64,000 bases of DNA from Cryptomeria japonica. Its lineage: Eukaryota; Streptophyta; Pinopsida; Cupressales; Cupressaceae. The notes beneath the pieces were generated by a model. The model was given only the letters and a program-made list of their open reading frames with translations, ran no database searches and had not been told where the DNA came from. The DNA is taken from positions 210,744,257 through 210,808,256 of the forward strand of contig NC_081409.1 in assembly GCF_030272615.1 (NCBI RefSeq), read 5' to 3'. A program made the position numbers and the translations under genes. Shown in pieces: positions 1 through 11,189 of this stretch; within the stretch, counting starts at the first letter, position 1, and the number at the start of each line of letters is the position of its first letter.

Positions 1-328
1 TTGCAATTTTGACTGTGGAATCTCCTTCATTCAGCGTTTCCAAATGATCCCAAATAGCTTTAGCAGTAAACCTATCTGATAGTCCCATGATTTGTTGATC
101 TGATAATGCGCTCAAAAGTGCTTCTCTTGCTTTGCAATCATTTTCTTCATCCTTTCCCAAGGTAGGTGGATTAGGTTGACCAGGAGTAGGAGCAGTATAA
201 CCATTCTTTGTAACATCCCAGATATCGTTTCCAATGCAATTTAGACGTGTCTCCATTCTGATTTTCCATATGCCATAGTTGGTTCCATCAAGTTTAGGAT
301 TGTCCTTCCTGAAATAGTTAGTAGACAT
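1..328 (-). CDS. gag: Copia gag, N-terminal part, runs off the window
   Basis: Reading the minus strand from an ATG at 328, the frame stays open for about 109 codons to the window edge. It begins MSTNYFRKDNPKLDGTNYG and continues with a WKIRMETRL stretch and a later IWDHLETLNEGD stretch. These are the usual N-terminal signatures of plant Ty1/Copia Gag (W..K.. and W..L...Y/N.GD). Gag coats the RNA and forms the cytoplasmic virus-like particle. The ATG lies 43 bases downstream, in minus-strand sense, of the tRNA primer-binding site at 371-382, which fixes the start. No stop is seen, so this may be the best preserved gag here, but only its first third is visible. Confidence 0.88.
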   Translation of the reverse strand, partial: MSTNYFRKDNPKLDGTNYGIWKIRMETRLNCIGNDIWDVTKNGYTAPTPGQPNPPTLGKDEENDCKAREALLSALSDQQIMGLSDRFTAKAIWDHLETLNEGDSTVKIA

Positions 329-370
329 TGGATCTCCTAAAGTTGTTAAACTTCTGCAAAAGAGGACTAG

Positions 371-382
371 GCTCTGATACCA
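371..382 (-). other. Primer-binding site of minus-strand Copia
   Basis: On the minus strand this reads TGGTATCAGAGC, the standard complement of the 3' end of initiator tRNA-Met used by plant Copia elements. It begins two bases after the LTR end at 385, which fixes the orientation: LTR on the right, coding region on the left. Confidence 0.95.
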
Positions 383-384
383 AT

Positions 385-1442
385 TGTTAGGTCCCAGAGA
401 CAACTGAGAGGTGGGGGATGAATCAGTTGTCAAATAAATTCAAACCAAAAACAACTTAACCAACTTAATACTTAATACCGGTAAACCAGTTCAATATGTC
501 GGTAGACAGTTTTAACAGTTAATTGCTATACCGGTAAGGATTAGTGCATGAAACATAAAGACAAAGTCATCCACAACACATAACACCAATATTTGTACGT
601 GGAAACCCTGTAAGGGGATAAACCATGGTGGGAAACCTTACCCACAATCAGATGATACTACTGCAGATAGTAAGTGTACATAAATGGGGTCTGCACATGC
701 AGAAAGGCCAAGCGCCTAGAGCTCACTGCTCAATCACAAAATGGGAGTCACACTGACTACAATTGGATGGTTAAATCCAATAAGAATGCACTACACAAAA
801 TAGCATCTTCATATGCTGGATTCAGTACCGGTGTAGTTCTGATTGTCTTCAAAAACCTTCCTTCAATCTTCAAATGATGTCTGCATGTATAGCTCTTCTT
901 ATTCTCGCATATACCTTCACACAATCCTTTTTCGCATTCCACACTTGATCTTACAAATAAGATCTTACATTTATACCATAACCTAAGACCAATTTTAGTA
1001 GGTTGGCTCTACAAGATTTTACAATAAAATTAATTAACATATCAATTAATACCTAATGCAATAACCGATTTAATATGTCGTCTTAATGCATTTACAACAG
1101 TAATAAGTCATCTCCATAGCGTGCCATGCTGATTTGGAAAAGATAAACCTACCGATGTAACTTGGACCTATTTGTCGGTAACAACAAATATGCAAATGCT
1201 AATGTACCAATAAATAAAACTCCAAGACAAAGTGTCCACACAATTTCTTCAACATAACCAAGTGTTTTCCATATCATTCCAAGTGTCGGTGATCATTATA
1301 TCTTGCCGGTGTACCAGATACCGGTGACTGTGCATGAGTCACTTGCTTGCCGGTGAATGTTGTTGATTCTCCAAAGTGCCAGAGTTGATAAGTGTTTAGT
1401 AGGTGTTGACATCAATGACAAAACCATACCAAAATACCAACA
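385..1442 (-). repeat. 5' LTR of minus-strand Copia element
   Basis: This 1058-bp LTR runs from TGTTGGTATTTTGG (minus strand, right edge) to GGGACCTAACA (left edge), so it has TG...CA ends. It contains the module shared by other LTRs in the window: a TGTCATTGATGTCA motif near its 5' end (about 1404-1420), a GGTTT..CCC / GGGTTTCCACGT region near 596-640, and a G-rich tract near its 3' end. The rest of the element lies beyond position 1, so neither the partner LTR nor the target duplication can be checked. Bases 1443-1447 (GTCAC) are the predicted target duplication. Confidence 0.88.
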
Positions 1443-1689
1443 GTCACCAACTCAAAAAAATAGTGTAACAACCTTCATCCATTACCATTCCATGCGCACC
1501 CCCCAAACTTCAAGAAAAGAGATTAAAAGTCACACCACTTGGGGAAACTATAGAGTCCATAAATTGGTCAAAGACAACATCATCACATTTCTATTCATGA
1601 AACCCTTTGATTATAGTCAACTAAAGCCCTCTTGGTTAAGGAGGATGAATATTATGATTATCACCAAATCAAATGTCATGTCATAGGAT

Positions 1690-2980
1690 TTAGTGCATAA
1701 AATTGAAGCATTATATCCAAGACCTTCTATATAGGGGAAAATTGAAGTTGAAGGACCATCTAAATACTCACCCAATAAATACCCGGGGATCTATCAAAAC
1801 CCATTCTATAAACATAGTTAATAGTGCACCTCTAAATAAAATCAAGGATATGATTCACACATAGACAACATCCATTACCATAAGACCCCTCATAATTATG
1901 ATACCATGAGTAGACATATTGAACAATTAGACAAACAAATTCAAACCATAAAAAGAAAATTATTAAATTGTGTTGCCACTACCCAACATGGTAGAATTAT
2001 CATCCAACGCCCTCCTCTGGCTAACCCTAATCCTAAAAGGAAATTTGACCTTATCAACCACCTTGACCAGACACCCACCCAAAATTTCCATCTTTAAACT
2101 CCTTAAAAGATCTCCTACTCGTATAGATATCCTAAATAAAATAGCTCAAGAATCCCAAGTGCCAAATGACATTAATCTTTCACATTTTTGAGCCCTTGTT
2201 TGATACTTCTCCACCTACCACTACCTCAATTTCATTCCTAATGAATTCCAATCCATTGATCCATCAAGCATCTTCTCCAAATTGGAGTTGTCATATCCAA
2301 AAATAGAAAAGTGTGAGTGTATAGACAATGGGTCTAACCTAAATATCTTTACACTTTAGTGAGTACAACATCTAGGCTAGTTATAATTTAATATTTGGGT
2401 CCTAAAAATATCATCATCGGGCTAATTATGATGTATAAATAAAATCAACCAAGATTATTCACATTCTCATTTAGGTAGGACACTTTTTAAAACAATATCC
2501 TATTTCATTTACATAATCTAAATCTTCACAACAACTTACTCCATTGTCAATCATGGATCCATTAGATAAAATTTGTCTCATCCACTTATAACTAGTGGCT
2601 CAAATTTCCATATAATGGTGTAGAAGTTACTATTATTGGTGACCTCCATCCCTTTCAAAATTATTAGATGTTGGAAAGAGAATATGAATACTTCCATTAA
2701 TATCTAATTTTTTAGGCTATTCCCAAATTTGTCTGCACAAAATCCAAACCATACATTTATCATAATGATTAAAGTTCCACTTCTATTCCACCACAAAAGC
2801 ACATATCCCTAATATTCATATTCAAAATCCTTGATAATGAGTGTAGAAAGTATGAAATCCATGGGTCTCTTCACATCACCAAATTACCAATCTTTTATGC
2901 TCAAACTACATCTACGGTTCAAGATTCCTTATTTTGTAATTGGGGTCCACTATCTTTATCTAAAGCGACTACCCTACATA
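1690..2980 (+). pseudogene. Gag/protease-region relic of Gypsy remnant A
   Basis: Fragments such as LINHLDQTPTQ followed by RIDILNKIAQESQVPNDIN (about 2047-2185) correspond to ILDHLGKTPTQ and REILNKSLQESTVPTNIN in the Gypsy copy at 24385-24530. Further on, KFPYNGVEVTIIGDLHPF (about 2608-2660) matches KFPYN.ADVTIPGDLNPF just after the protease of that copy. The stretch around the protease active site is unreadable. There are frequent stops and several frameshifts. The assignment rests entirely on similarity to the second copy in this window. Confidence 0.65.
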
Positions 2981-2998
2981 TAAAGATATAAAAATATC

Positions 2999-3370
2999 AT
3001 GTGCTTCTATAAAAATGAAGAGTATTATACTTTCTTTAGTGAAGACAAGAATCCTATCCCATCATGGATGTGTCATAATATGGATTACAAAGGAAAAGGT
3101 CTTGTCCTCTATGAACAAGGACTCCTTGATCCTATAAATCTACCAATAAATGGTGGAACTACAAACCTAGACTTTGGTGCATGTATTGAGTTTTGTGATG
3201 TCATTTTTTACTTTCTTGTTACTACTAGGCACACCTCTTCCATTATTGATTACAAAAATATTTATGTTACCCCTAGTCCTTTTGAATACCACGTTGTCAT
3301 AAACTTATTCTATGACAATATCATCCTTACCATCCATCTTGACCTAAAATATCCTAACCTTCTTGACTAG
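2999..3370 (+). pseudogene. G-patch-like pol linker relic of Gypsy A
   Basis: An open stretch of 123 codons includes DYKGKGLVLYEQGLLDPINL. This lines up with the glycine-rich GLG....QGI.EPI segment at about 25394-25487 of the other Gypsy. In that family this segment lies between protease and reverse transcriptase and resembles a G-patch, an RNA- or helicase-binding glycine motif. The rest of the 123 codons is not recognised. The open frame is probably chance survival in an otherwise ruined element. Confidence 0.45.
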
Positions 3371-3639
3371 GACCATAAGTTGCTCCTACCATTGTACCTT
3401 CCAAGATGATGAAACTATCCTTGAACACATACAATACAACTACCACATCTCCTTATGGGATCATAAAAGAGGCTTTGATATCCTATTAAGCTCATCGACA
3501 TGTTTTGGAAAGAAAACAAGCATATCAATCCTAAGGATTTGTGTGAATCATCACCTTATATATACACCTTAGTTGATAGTGAGATTCATATTTTGTTATT
3601 TGACACACCTATCGAAGATAAATAACCTCTCCCTAATGA

Positions 3640-5010
3640 GAAATCTATGAACATTAATCTAGGTGCATCGGTAGAACCCAAACGCACATGACTAGATGCT
3701 TTAGATCCTAAGTTGAAAGAACACATCTTTACAATATTTATATACTATCATGACATATTCACATCATCCTACATTTACATACCTAGTTTAGAACCATCAT
3801 TTGTCATCAACCAACTTATGGTACAACCTAATGCTAAACTAGTTTGACAAAAACGTAAAAAAATGCATCCTCAAGTCCCTCTCCTAATGAAATAATGACT
3901 TTATAAGTTGTTAAATATTGAATTCATTTGACCTAAATCAACTATCATAAATGGGTATCCAATATAGTTTTAGTGAACAATAAGACTACTAGTATCAATG
4001 TATGTACAACTTTTCAAAGATACCTATAAATATTGCCTTAAGAATATTTTTTCTCTTCTCAAAATAAATATGATAGTGGGTAATTTTTTTGGATACAACC
4101 AAATATATATTTTACTAGAACACCAAGATAAAACGACCTTCATCATCACTTAGGGAACTTTTATGTTGTAGATTTATGCCTCTTAACACAAAAAATGTCA
4201 ATTTCATAGATCACCAAGCCATGAAAGTAATAGTCCATGGTCTACAACATTATATTCTCAAAGAATAGGTGGATAAAATCCTAGTAAAATCCAAACCTAA
4301 GGTAGATCCAATTATTTTGCACCATATCTTTCAAACTCAGAGTATGAGGTTCACCTTAATCCAAAGGAACGTGTCTTTGGAATCATGTCAAGTAAATTTT
4401 TAGGTTTCATTTTTCTAGACGTGGTATTGAAGTGGATCCCAATATGGTGAAAGCTATTAAAAAAATGCCGCCTCCTAAGAATCTTACATTGTTGTGTATT
4501 CTACAAGGAAAACTCCAAGCCACCAAATTCCCCACTAGAAAATAATTACCTCTCTTTTTCACACTACTCAATAAGAATGGTTGCTTCAAATAAAAACTAT
4601 TGTGCCTTGAAGTAGTATTTAACTAGATTCACGAATATATTTCTAATCGACTATTTATAGTGGCAACTATACCCACCAAGCCCCTAGTTTTGTACAATTT
4701 GGTTATACATGTCTCGGGCACCCTCGCACAACAAAATGATACAGGATAAAAAAATTCTATCTACTATCTTAGTAGGATACTAGTAGAGGGTGATCTCAAC
4801 TACTCCCCTATGGATAGAAATTACCTTGCATGTATTTTCCTCCCAAAAACTTTGTCAGTATATCCACAATGCTACTACCCATCTCATTGCTAAGGTAGAT
4901 CTTTTGAAGTACCTAATATCTAAATTAGCAATCACAAGTAGAATGAATAAATAGGTTATTATCCTTGGTGTGTTTTACATTCATTATGTGAACTAGAAAG
5001 TAATCTAAGG
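3640..5010 (+). pseudogene. Reverse transcriptase/RNase H relic of Gypsy A
   Basis: In shifting frames one reads NINLGASVEPK (compare EINLGASDNPK at 26230), KRKKMHPQVPLL, FFGYNQIYILLEHQDKTTF (compare FSGYNQINIAPKDQPKTSF), then GIEVDPNMVKAIKKMPPPKN (compare GIEVDLAKVKAIMDMPPLSN) and an RNase H tail with KVDLLKYL. The order and spacing are those of the palm, connection and RNase H of Ty3/Gypsy Pol. The catalytic YxDD block cannot be read. It is clearly non-functional. Confidence 0.7.
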
Positions 5011-5282
5011 GTAATTTGTTACTAATCGGTTAACGAGGGATCCACTCCCAATTAGTCATCCATTGATCATAAAGTTTCTCAATGAGTATATCTTTCATAT
5101 TGAAGAATTCAAACCATGGACAGTACTTTGGTGGATTCTTTACTTAACATGGTTCTAGTGTTGGTGTCCTATTCCTCAACCCTCAATTTGATCTCATCCC
5201 TAAGGCATTTTTCATTTGATTATTTTGTATAACTTTGTGAATTTGAAGCACTAGTATATACACTCAAAATGAGGGTACAATG

Positions 5283-6616
5283 TGTTGGATATTGTTGTTC
5301 CTAGGATATGTTGTTGACATTGATGTCAACATATATATATATTTTTTTTATGTTACGGTGATTGGAGCGAGTTGATCTGGTTGGTTTATCTATTTGGTAT
5401 GCTAGATCAAGTAGATATACTTTATTTAGTGTTGGTTTCATGATTTTAAGTGGTGATTTGATTGGGTTATGGATTCCAGTATGAAGATTGGTTTTTCAGT
5501 GTTTAGTGTTGCAGTGTTCTGGTATTTGATCTGTTGTGCTTCAGAATGATCATATCTTGAGTTGTAGATTTTGAAGAGTGTTTGGGATATTCATGTGTAT
5601 CTTCAATTCAGATGGTTCGTGATTTAGTGCTCTACAAGTTATCTTTGTAATCCCAGTTGTTATTGTGTGTTCTTGAGTATCAACATGTTGATCGATGAAG
5701 ATTTGATTAAGTGGTGTTGGTGTAGCTATTAAGGATGGTTCTAACATGCTTGTTGGTGTTTCCTAATCATGTCTTATTTGTTTTACTGGTTTGCATTGAT
5801 CATTATCCGCGTTGTTGAGGATCTTATGGTTCTGGTGATGTTCTTCGTGTTATGCAACATTTTTGGTGGTGTAGCATGTTGTAGATGATCTTGGCTAGAT
5901 TTATGGTGGTGTTGTGTTCGAGGATTTGATTTGGGTCCATGCTATGTCTTCTTGGCATTGTATTGGTCTAGTGGTTGATTTATGTATCGTGTGATGTAAT
6001 TTTGTAATTCGGTCTTGAGGGTTGAGCCGACCTTGTAGTTAAGGTTGATGATTTGTATAAATGGGTGTTATATTCATGTAATTTGGAGATCGGTGGTTGA
6101 TTAAGGTTGTGTTTGCATTATCAGAAAGTGGTGTATGTGTGAACAAGAGAATTCATCTTTTGGTGTGAAGTGTTGAGAAGAGAGTGTTGCAAGGTAGACA
6201 AATGTGTTTAATCGGAACTATCATCATGCATTGGGAGATGTTATTCTTTCAGTTCATGTAAACTGAATTGTTGTCTGAATGTTATTGTAAGGTAGTGAGC
6301 CTTCCTTGAGGGTTGTATTCTTCTAGGTTATCATATTTTGAGCAGTGACCTCTAGGCAGTGTACCTGAATGCATGTGTATTCCCCATTATAATATTTACA
6401 CATGTACTACTACAGAGTCATCTTATTAAGGGTAGGTTCCCACTGTGGTTTTTCCCTTAACTAGGTTTTCCATGTCAAAATCTTGGTGTTATGTGTGTTT
6501 ATCTTTATTCTTGCTATAGTTGATCAAATATAAAGTTGTGCTTAAATTGTTTAATCTGGTGAAAACTGATTCACCCCCCCCCCCCTCTCAGTTTTCCTTC
6601 ATTGTTTTTGCCAACA
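5283..6616 (+). repeat. 5' LTR of Copia B
   Basis: It begins TGTTGGATATTG and ends TTTTGCCAACA. A 16-bp inverted repeat, TTGACAT-TG-ATGTCAA, lies at 5314-5329. A TATA box is at 6056-6061. The GGTTTTTCCC / GGTTTTCCA region is near 6437-6475, and a run of C inside TTCACCC...CTCTCAG lies about 45 bases before the end. The matching 3' LTR is at 11190-12535. Confidence 0.95.
6056..6061 (+). promoter_or_regulatory. TATA box in 5' LTR of Copia B
   Basis: TATAAA lies in the context TTTGTATAAATGGGTG, about 560 bases before the LTR end. This is the expected place for the U3/R promoter of the element. In the 3' LTR the equivalent site has changed to TATAATGG. Confidence 0.6.
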
Positions 6617-6618
6617 AC

Positions 6619-6630
6619 TGGTATCAGAGC
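6619..6630 (+). other. Primer-binding site of Copia B
   Basis: TGGTATCAGAGC, the initiator tRNA-Met primer site, starts two bases after the 5' LTR. Confidence 0.95.
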
Positions 6631-6672
6631 TAGATCCTTCGGAAGAAGCTTGACCGCTTGAGGAGATCCGAG

Positions 6673-7655
6673 ATGGAAACCTATGTTTTCAACAAGGAGA
6701 GTCTGAGATTTGATAGAAGCAATTACAGTGTATGGAAGGACTAGATGGAGTGTCATTTGAAGTGTCTTGGAGATGACTATTGGAAGATTACAAAGAATAC
6801 CTAAAATGTTCATCCAAATGGTCTGGTTACTGCAAGTGAAATCAAGGATGTTGAACATAACATAAGAGCCAACGAAGCATTGCTGAGTGTCTTGACCGAT
6901 TCAAATATGACTAATGTGATGGGATTGCAGACTGCACATGAGATTTGGGAAAAGTTAGAGACTTTGTATGAAGGAGATAAACATGTCAAAGTTGCTAAAT
7001 TGCAGAGTTTGAGATGTTGAAGATGGGAGAAGATGAGAACATATCATCCTTTATGGCTAAAGTAAATGAACTTGTCATGAACATTAGATGTGTTGATGAA
7101 ACTCTTGAAGAAGATGAGATTGTTGCTAAAGTGCTGAGATCTTTGCCACCTACTTATAGATATAAAGTTATTGCTATTGATGAGATCCGAACTATGACTA
7201 CTGTGACAAGAGACATGCTGGTCAGTAAGCTTGTTGCTTTTGAGTTAAGTGAATTTGGAGAATCACGTGGTAAATTTGAGACTACATTTAAAGCCTTTGT
7301 ATCTGGGAAGAAAAAGTATGATCCAAGAGAAAGTTCATCTAGGTTTTCCAGATATGAAAGAGAAATGAGAGAGATGGAAGAACGGGAAAGAGAATTGGAT
7401 GAGCTTGAAACACTTATTGCTCAGAGATTACCTAAGGGAGCCGGTAAGTATGATGGAAAGTTACCTTTGAAATGTTTTTCTTGTAATAAGATAGGACATT
7501 TTGCTTCTAGGTGTCCTGAAAGGATGTCAAAGTATGATAGGCATGATAATTTGATAAACATGATAGATATGAGAAGCATGATAAGTATGATAAGACTTAT
7601 AAGCCTAACTAGAAGTACATATAGAAGTGTTACTATGTTGCTAATGAAGGTATGA
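6673..7655 (+). pseudogene. gag: Copia B gag
   Basis: The ATG at 6673 opens METYVFNKESLRFDRSNYSVW, the usual Copia Gag start. In-frame stops follow almost at once (TAG in the WKD.ME segment, TAA in KNT.NV). Near 7010 the reading shifts one frame and continues from 7014 as KMGEDENISSFMAKVNELV and so on. A CCHC zinc knuckle, CFSCNKIGHFASRC with intact C-X2-C-X4-H-X4-C spacing, lies at about 7471-7512 and would bind the genomic RNA. The tail is low-complexity (repeated M-I-S/D) and shifts frame again before the protease. At least two stops and two frameshifts make it a pseudogene. Confidence 0.9.
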
Positions 7656-9118
7656 TAGATGAAGAGTTTGAGAATGGAAATTCAGAAGATGAATTTGTAT
7701 TTATTGCTATCAAGGAAGATAATCCGGTACTAGTGAATTCTACAAGATGCATTGTTGAGGAGAAAGATTTGGCTACTAAGATTGAAGATAAGGATGAATG
7801 GGTTATTGAAAGCAATTGTTCACATCATATGACAGTTGATAAAAGCAAATTTGTGAATATGGAGAAGTATGATGGTAGTATAGTAAGATTTGGAGATGAT
7901 AAAGCTTGTGTAATTCATGGTAGAGGTGTTATTTCTCTTAATGTTAAGCATAATACTGATGATGTCTTATATGTTGAGGGTTTGAAGCATAATATTTTGA
8001 GTGTTGGACAGATGGTTGATAAGGGATATGATTTACAATTCAAGAATGGTAAATGCAAGATTCTGAATGCCTCCGGTATAGAGATTGCATTAAGAACTAA
8101 GACCAAAGGTAATATCTTTCATTTGAATGTTGGTGAGAAAATTCATTTGATTGCTCAAATAGATGAAAGCTGGTTGTGGCATAGAAGGATGTGTCATGTT
8201 AATTTTGATTGCATGATTAGGATAAGTTCTACTCAATTTCTTAGAAATTTGCCTAAGATTGTGAAACCTTCTAATCTGGTAGGTAAAGAATGTCAATTGT
8301 GAAAGAAAACAAGAATTTCATTCAAGAGTAAGATATATACATCTAATGGATTATTAGATCTTGTGCACGTTGATTTGTGTGGTCCTACAAGAGTGAGAAT
8401 CTTGCAGGGTGACATATATTTCATGTTTTTGATTGATGACTACTCTAGAATTATGTGGGTTACTTTTCTAAGCAAGAAATCAGAAGCACTGGAGAAATTC
8501 AAGATATTCAAAGCTAAGGTGGAGACTGAGATGGGATTGAAGCTGAAATGTCTGAGATCTGATAGAGGAGGAGAATTCACATCTGGTGAGTTTGATTTAT
8601 TTTGTGAAAAGCATGGAATTAGAAGACAATTATCTTCTCCTAGAACCCCTCAATAGAATGGAGTTGTTGAAAGGAAGATCATAATTATTTTGGATGCTTC
8701 TAGGACTATGTTGATTGAAGGAAAGGTTCTACAGACCTTTTGGAGAGAATTTGTTAGAACTATTGTATACACATTCAACTGGGTGCATATAAAAGGTGAT
8801 TCCGGTAAGACTCCTTATGAGTTATGGTTTGGCCATGTTCCTACAGTTAGATATTTCAGAATTTTTGGAAGAAAATGTTATATCAAAAGAGATAAGGATA
8901 TAGGAAAGTTTGATGCAAGATGTGATGAAGTAATCTTATTGGGATATTCTACTAAGAGCAAGGCCTATCACTGTTACAATAAGAGGCTGAGAAAGATAGT
9001 GGAAAGTGAAAATGTGAAGATTGATGAATGTCATGAGAAGAAGATTAGAGCATACAGATATGAGTTTGATGATCAAGATGTTATTTCAAAGCGAGTGCAT
9101 ACTGAGAGCCTAAAATAG
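7652..9118 (+). pseudogene. pol: Copia B protease and integrase
   Basis: The frame is constant here but broken by stops. The protease site reads WVIESNCSHHMT. Copia normally has WxxDSG/DNG, so both the catalytic Asp (to Glu) and the Gly (to Asn) have been lost. A GAG-pre-integrase HHCC region (WLWHRRMCHVN) follows, with a TGA where related elements carry Trp (about 8300). The integrase core keeps its three acidic positions: HVDLCGP, RSDRGGEF and NGVVERK. A TAG replaces the second Gln of the conserved TPQQNG motif. The integrase C-terminal region, with the YEIW/YELWFG block, runs to a stop at 9118. Domain order PR-INT-RT confirms Copia. Confidence 0.9.
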
Positions 9119-10855
9119 AATGATCTAGTAGAGACAATTAATCTAGATATTGTTGTTGTCAATGAAGAAGTTCAAGAACCTGAGAATCAGAACAATCAAA
9201 ATACTCTGAGGTATGTGAGATTAAATCATTTAGAAAATTAGATTATTGGCGATAAAAATAAGGGTGTAATGACTAGGAGAAGGATTGTTGCTGAAGAGAT
9301 ATGTTTGATTTCCAAGATTGAACCTAAAGATGTTGTTGAAGCTTGTAAAGATGAGAATTAGATAAAAGCTATGGAAGAAGAGTTGAATTGGATTGAGAAG
9401 AACAATACATGGGAACTTGTTCTGAGACCTAATGACAAGAATGTGATTGGTACAAAATGGGTGTTTCAGAATAAATTGAATGAAGTTGGTGAAGTGGTTA
9501 GAAACAAAGCAAGATTGATATGTAAGGGATACTCATAGATGGAAGGAATTGATTGTGAGGAGACTTTTGCTCTGGTAGCCAGAATTGAAGTTGTTAGATT
9601 ACTTCTTGCATATGTTTCTTATAAGACTTTCAAGGTATATCAGATGGATTTTAAGTCAGCCTTTTTGAATGGTGATTTGGAAGAGGAAGTCTACATTGAG
9701 CAACCAGATAGATTTTCATTATCATATGAAGGAGACATGGTATGAAGATTGAAGAAAGCACTGTATGGACTTAAACAAGCCTCTAGAGCCTGGTATCCTA
9801 GATTGGACAAGTATTTAATGAAGTTGGGATTTTGTAAAGGTATTGTTGATACTAATTTATACTTTAAGGTTGATAATGATAACAATTTGATTGTTGAAGT
9901 TTTTGTTGATGAAATTATTTTTGGAGAAGATGATGATTTGAGTAAGAAATCTGTTGATGATATGCAAAAAGAGTTTGAGATGTCTATGATAGGTGAGATG
10001 AAATTCTTCTTAGGATTCCAGATTACACAGACTGATAAAGGCATTTTCATTTCTCAATGTAAGTATGTGAAGAAATTGTTGAATAAGTTTAGGTTAGTTG
10101 ATTCCAAACCTGTTGGAACTCGTATGGTGACTAGATGCAAGTTATCTAAGCATGATGAATATTTGAAAGTCAACCAAACCTTGTATAGATCTGTGGTTGG
10201 TGGACTGCTATACTTAACTCAAACTAAACCAGATATTATGCATGTCATTTGTCTTTGTGCAAGATTTTAGGTTAATCCTAAAGAAAGTCATGTCGTTGTT
10301 GTGAAGAGGATTTTTAGATACTTGAAGGGGAAAATTAACTATGGTTTGTGGTATCCAAAGAATGATGATTTCATGTTATGTGCTTTCACTGATGCTGATT
10401 GGGTAGGTGATGTTGATGAACAAAAGAGCATTACCGATGGATCATTCTGTTTGGGAAAGAAGTTAGTTTCATGGGCAAGTAAGAAGCAAGACGCTATTTC
10501 TCTATCTACTACAGAATTTGAATACATTGTTGTTGCTAGCAACTGTACTATGGTAGTTTGGATGAATCAAGTGTTGAAGGACATTAGAGTTACTTATGAT
10601 GAGCCTACTGTCATATATTGTGATAATTCAAGTGCTATTAATATTTCCAAGAATCTAGTACGACATTCTAAAACAAAGCATATATCAATTAAGTATCATT
10701 TCTTGAGGGAGAAAGTTAGTGAGGAAGAAGTCAAATTGGAGTATGCATCTATAAAGGATCAGATTGCAAATATCTTTACTAAGACTTTTCTTGCAGATAC
10801 ATTTGTATATCTAAGAGATAAGTTAGGGGTTTATGCCCCTCCTGCTGAGAACTAG
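9119..10855 (+). pseudogene. pol: Copia B reverse transcriptase and RNase H
   Basis: The frame is the same as the upstream part. RT begins near 9365 with the AMEEEL and NVIGTKWVF blocks. It then shows VYQMDFKSAFLNG (first catalytic Asp) and KKALYGLKQASRAWY. The active-site box reads FVDEIIFG, whereas the usual form is YVDDIIFG, so the second Asp is replaced. RNase H follows with DADWVGD, STTEFEY, CDNSSAINISKN and KTKHISIKYHFLRE, and ends YAPPAEN. In-frame stops occur where relatives have Gln (for example KGYS.MEG and CARF.VNP), and TGA replaces Cys before RLKKALYG. It is inactive. Confidence 0.92.
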
Positions 10856-11189
10856 ATGCATTGAAATGCATCAATCTGGTGGACTTGATAGTCTTATCTT
10901 CTTATCTGGATTGATGAGTGGGTGTTGTTGCTCTGAGGGAGTAGTTAGTGAGTGATTCTGATGTTCAAATTTGTGATTTTATCCTAAAGGGGGAGAGTTG
11001 CATGCTCTGTATGTGTCTTTGGCATTGTTGTCAATGGGGGAGAGAAGCATGTGAAAAAATGCCTTATATTGGAAGCTTTGTGGGCATCATCTTAGGGGGA
11101 TATTGTTGGAGATTGATGATGTTTATTTCTTTCTTTTCATTGATTTTTTTTCACATTCATATGTTGCCATTAATGCTAAAGGGGGAGAT
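10856..11189 (+). other. 3' non-coding region with polypurine tract of Copia B
   Basis: AAAGGGGGAGAT at 11178-11189 abuts the 3' LTR and is the expected plus-strand priming site. Three further purine tracts of the same kind precede it: AAAGGGGGAGAG near 10985, AATGGGGGAGAG near 11033 and TTAGGGGGATAT near 11093. The short ORF at 10948-11211 spans them and looks accidental. Confidence 0.85.

Larger units (their letters stand above)
1443..5282 (+). mobile_element. Decayed Tat-type Gypsy remnant A, left part
   Basis: No long ORF survives, but short stretches in changing frames match, in the same order, the better preserved Gypsy at 22183-28361: a gag-protease segment, a G-patch-like segment, reverse transcriptase and RNase H. 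The element was later cut by the Copia at 5283-12535 and resumes at 12541. Many stops and frameshifts show that it is among the oldest insertions here. Its own LTRs are not recognised. Bases 1443-1690 show nothing I can assign. Confidence 0.75.
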
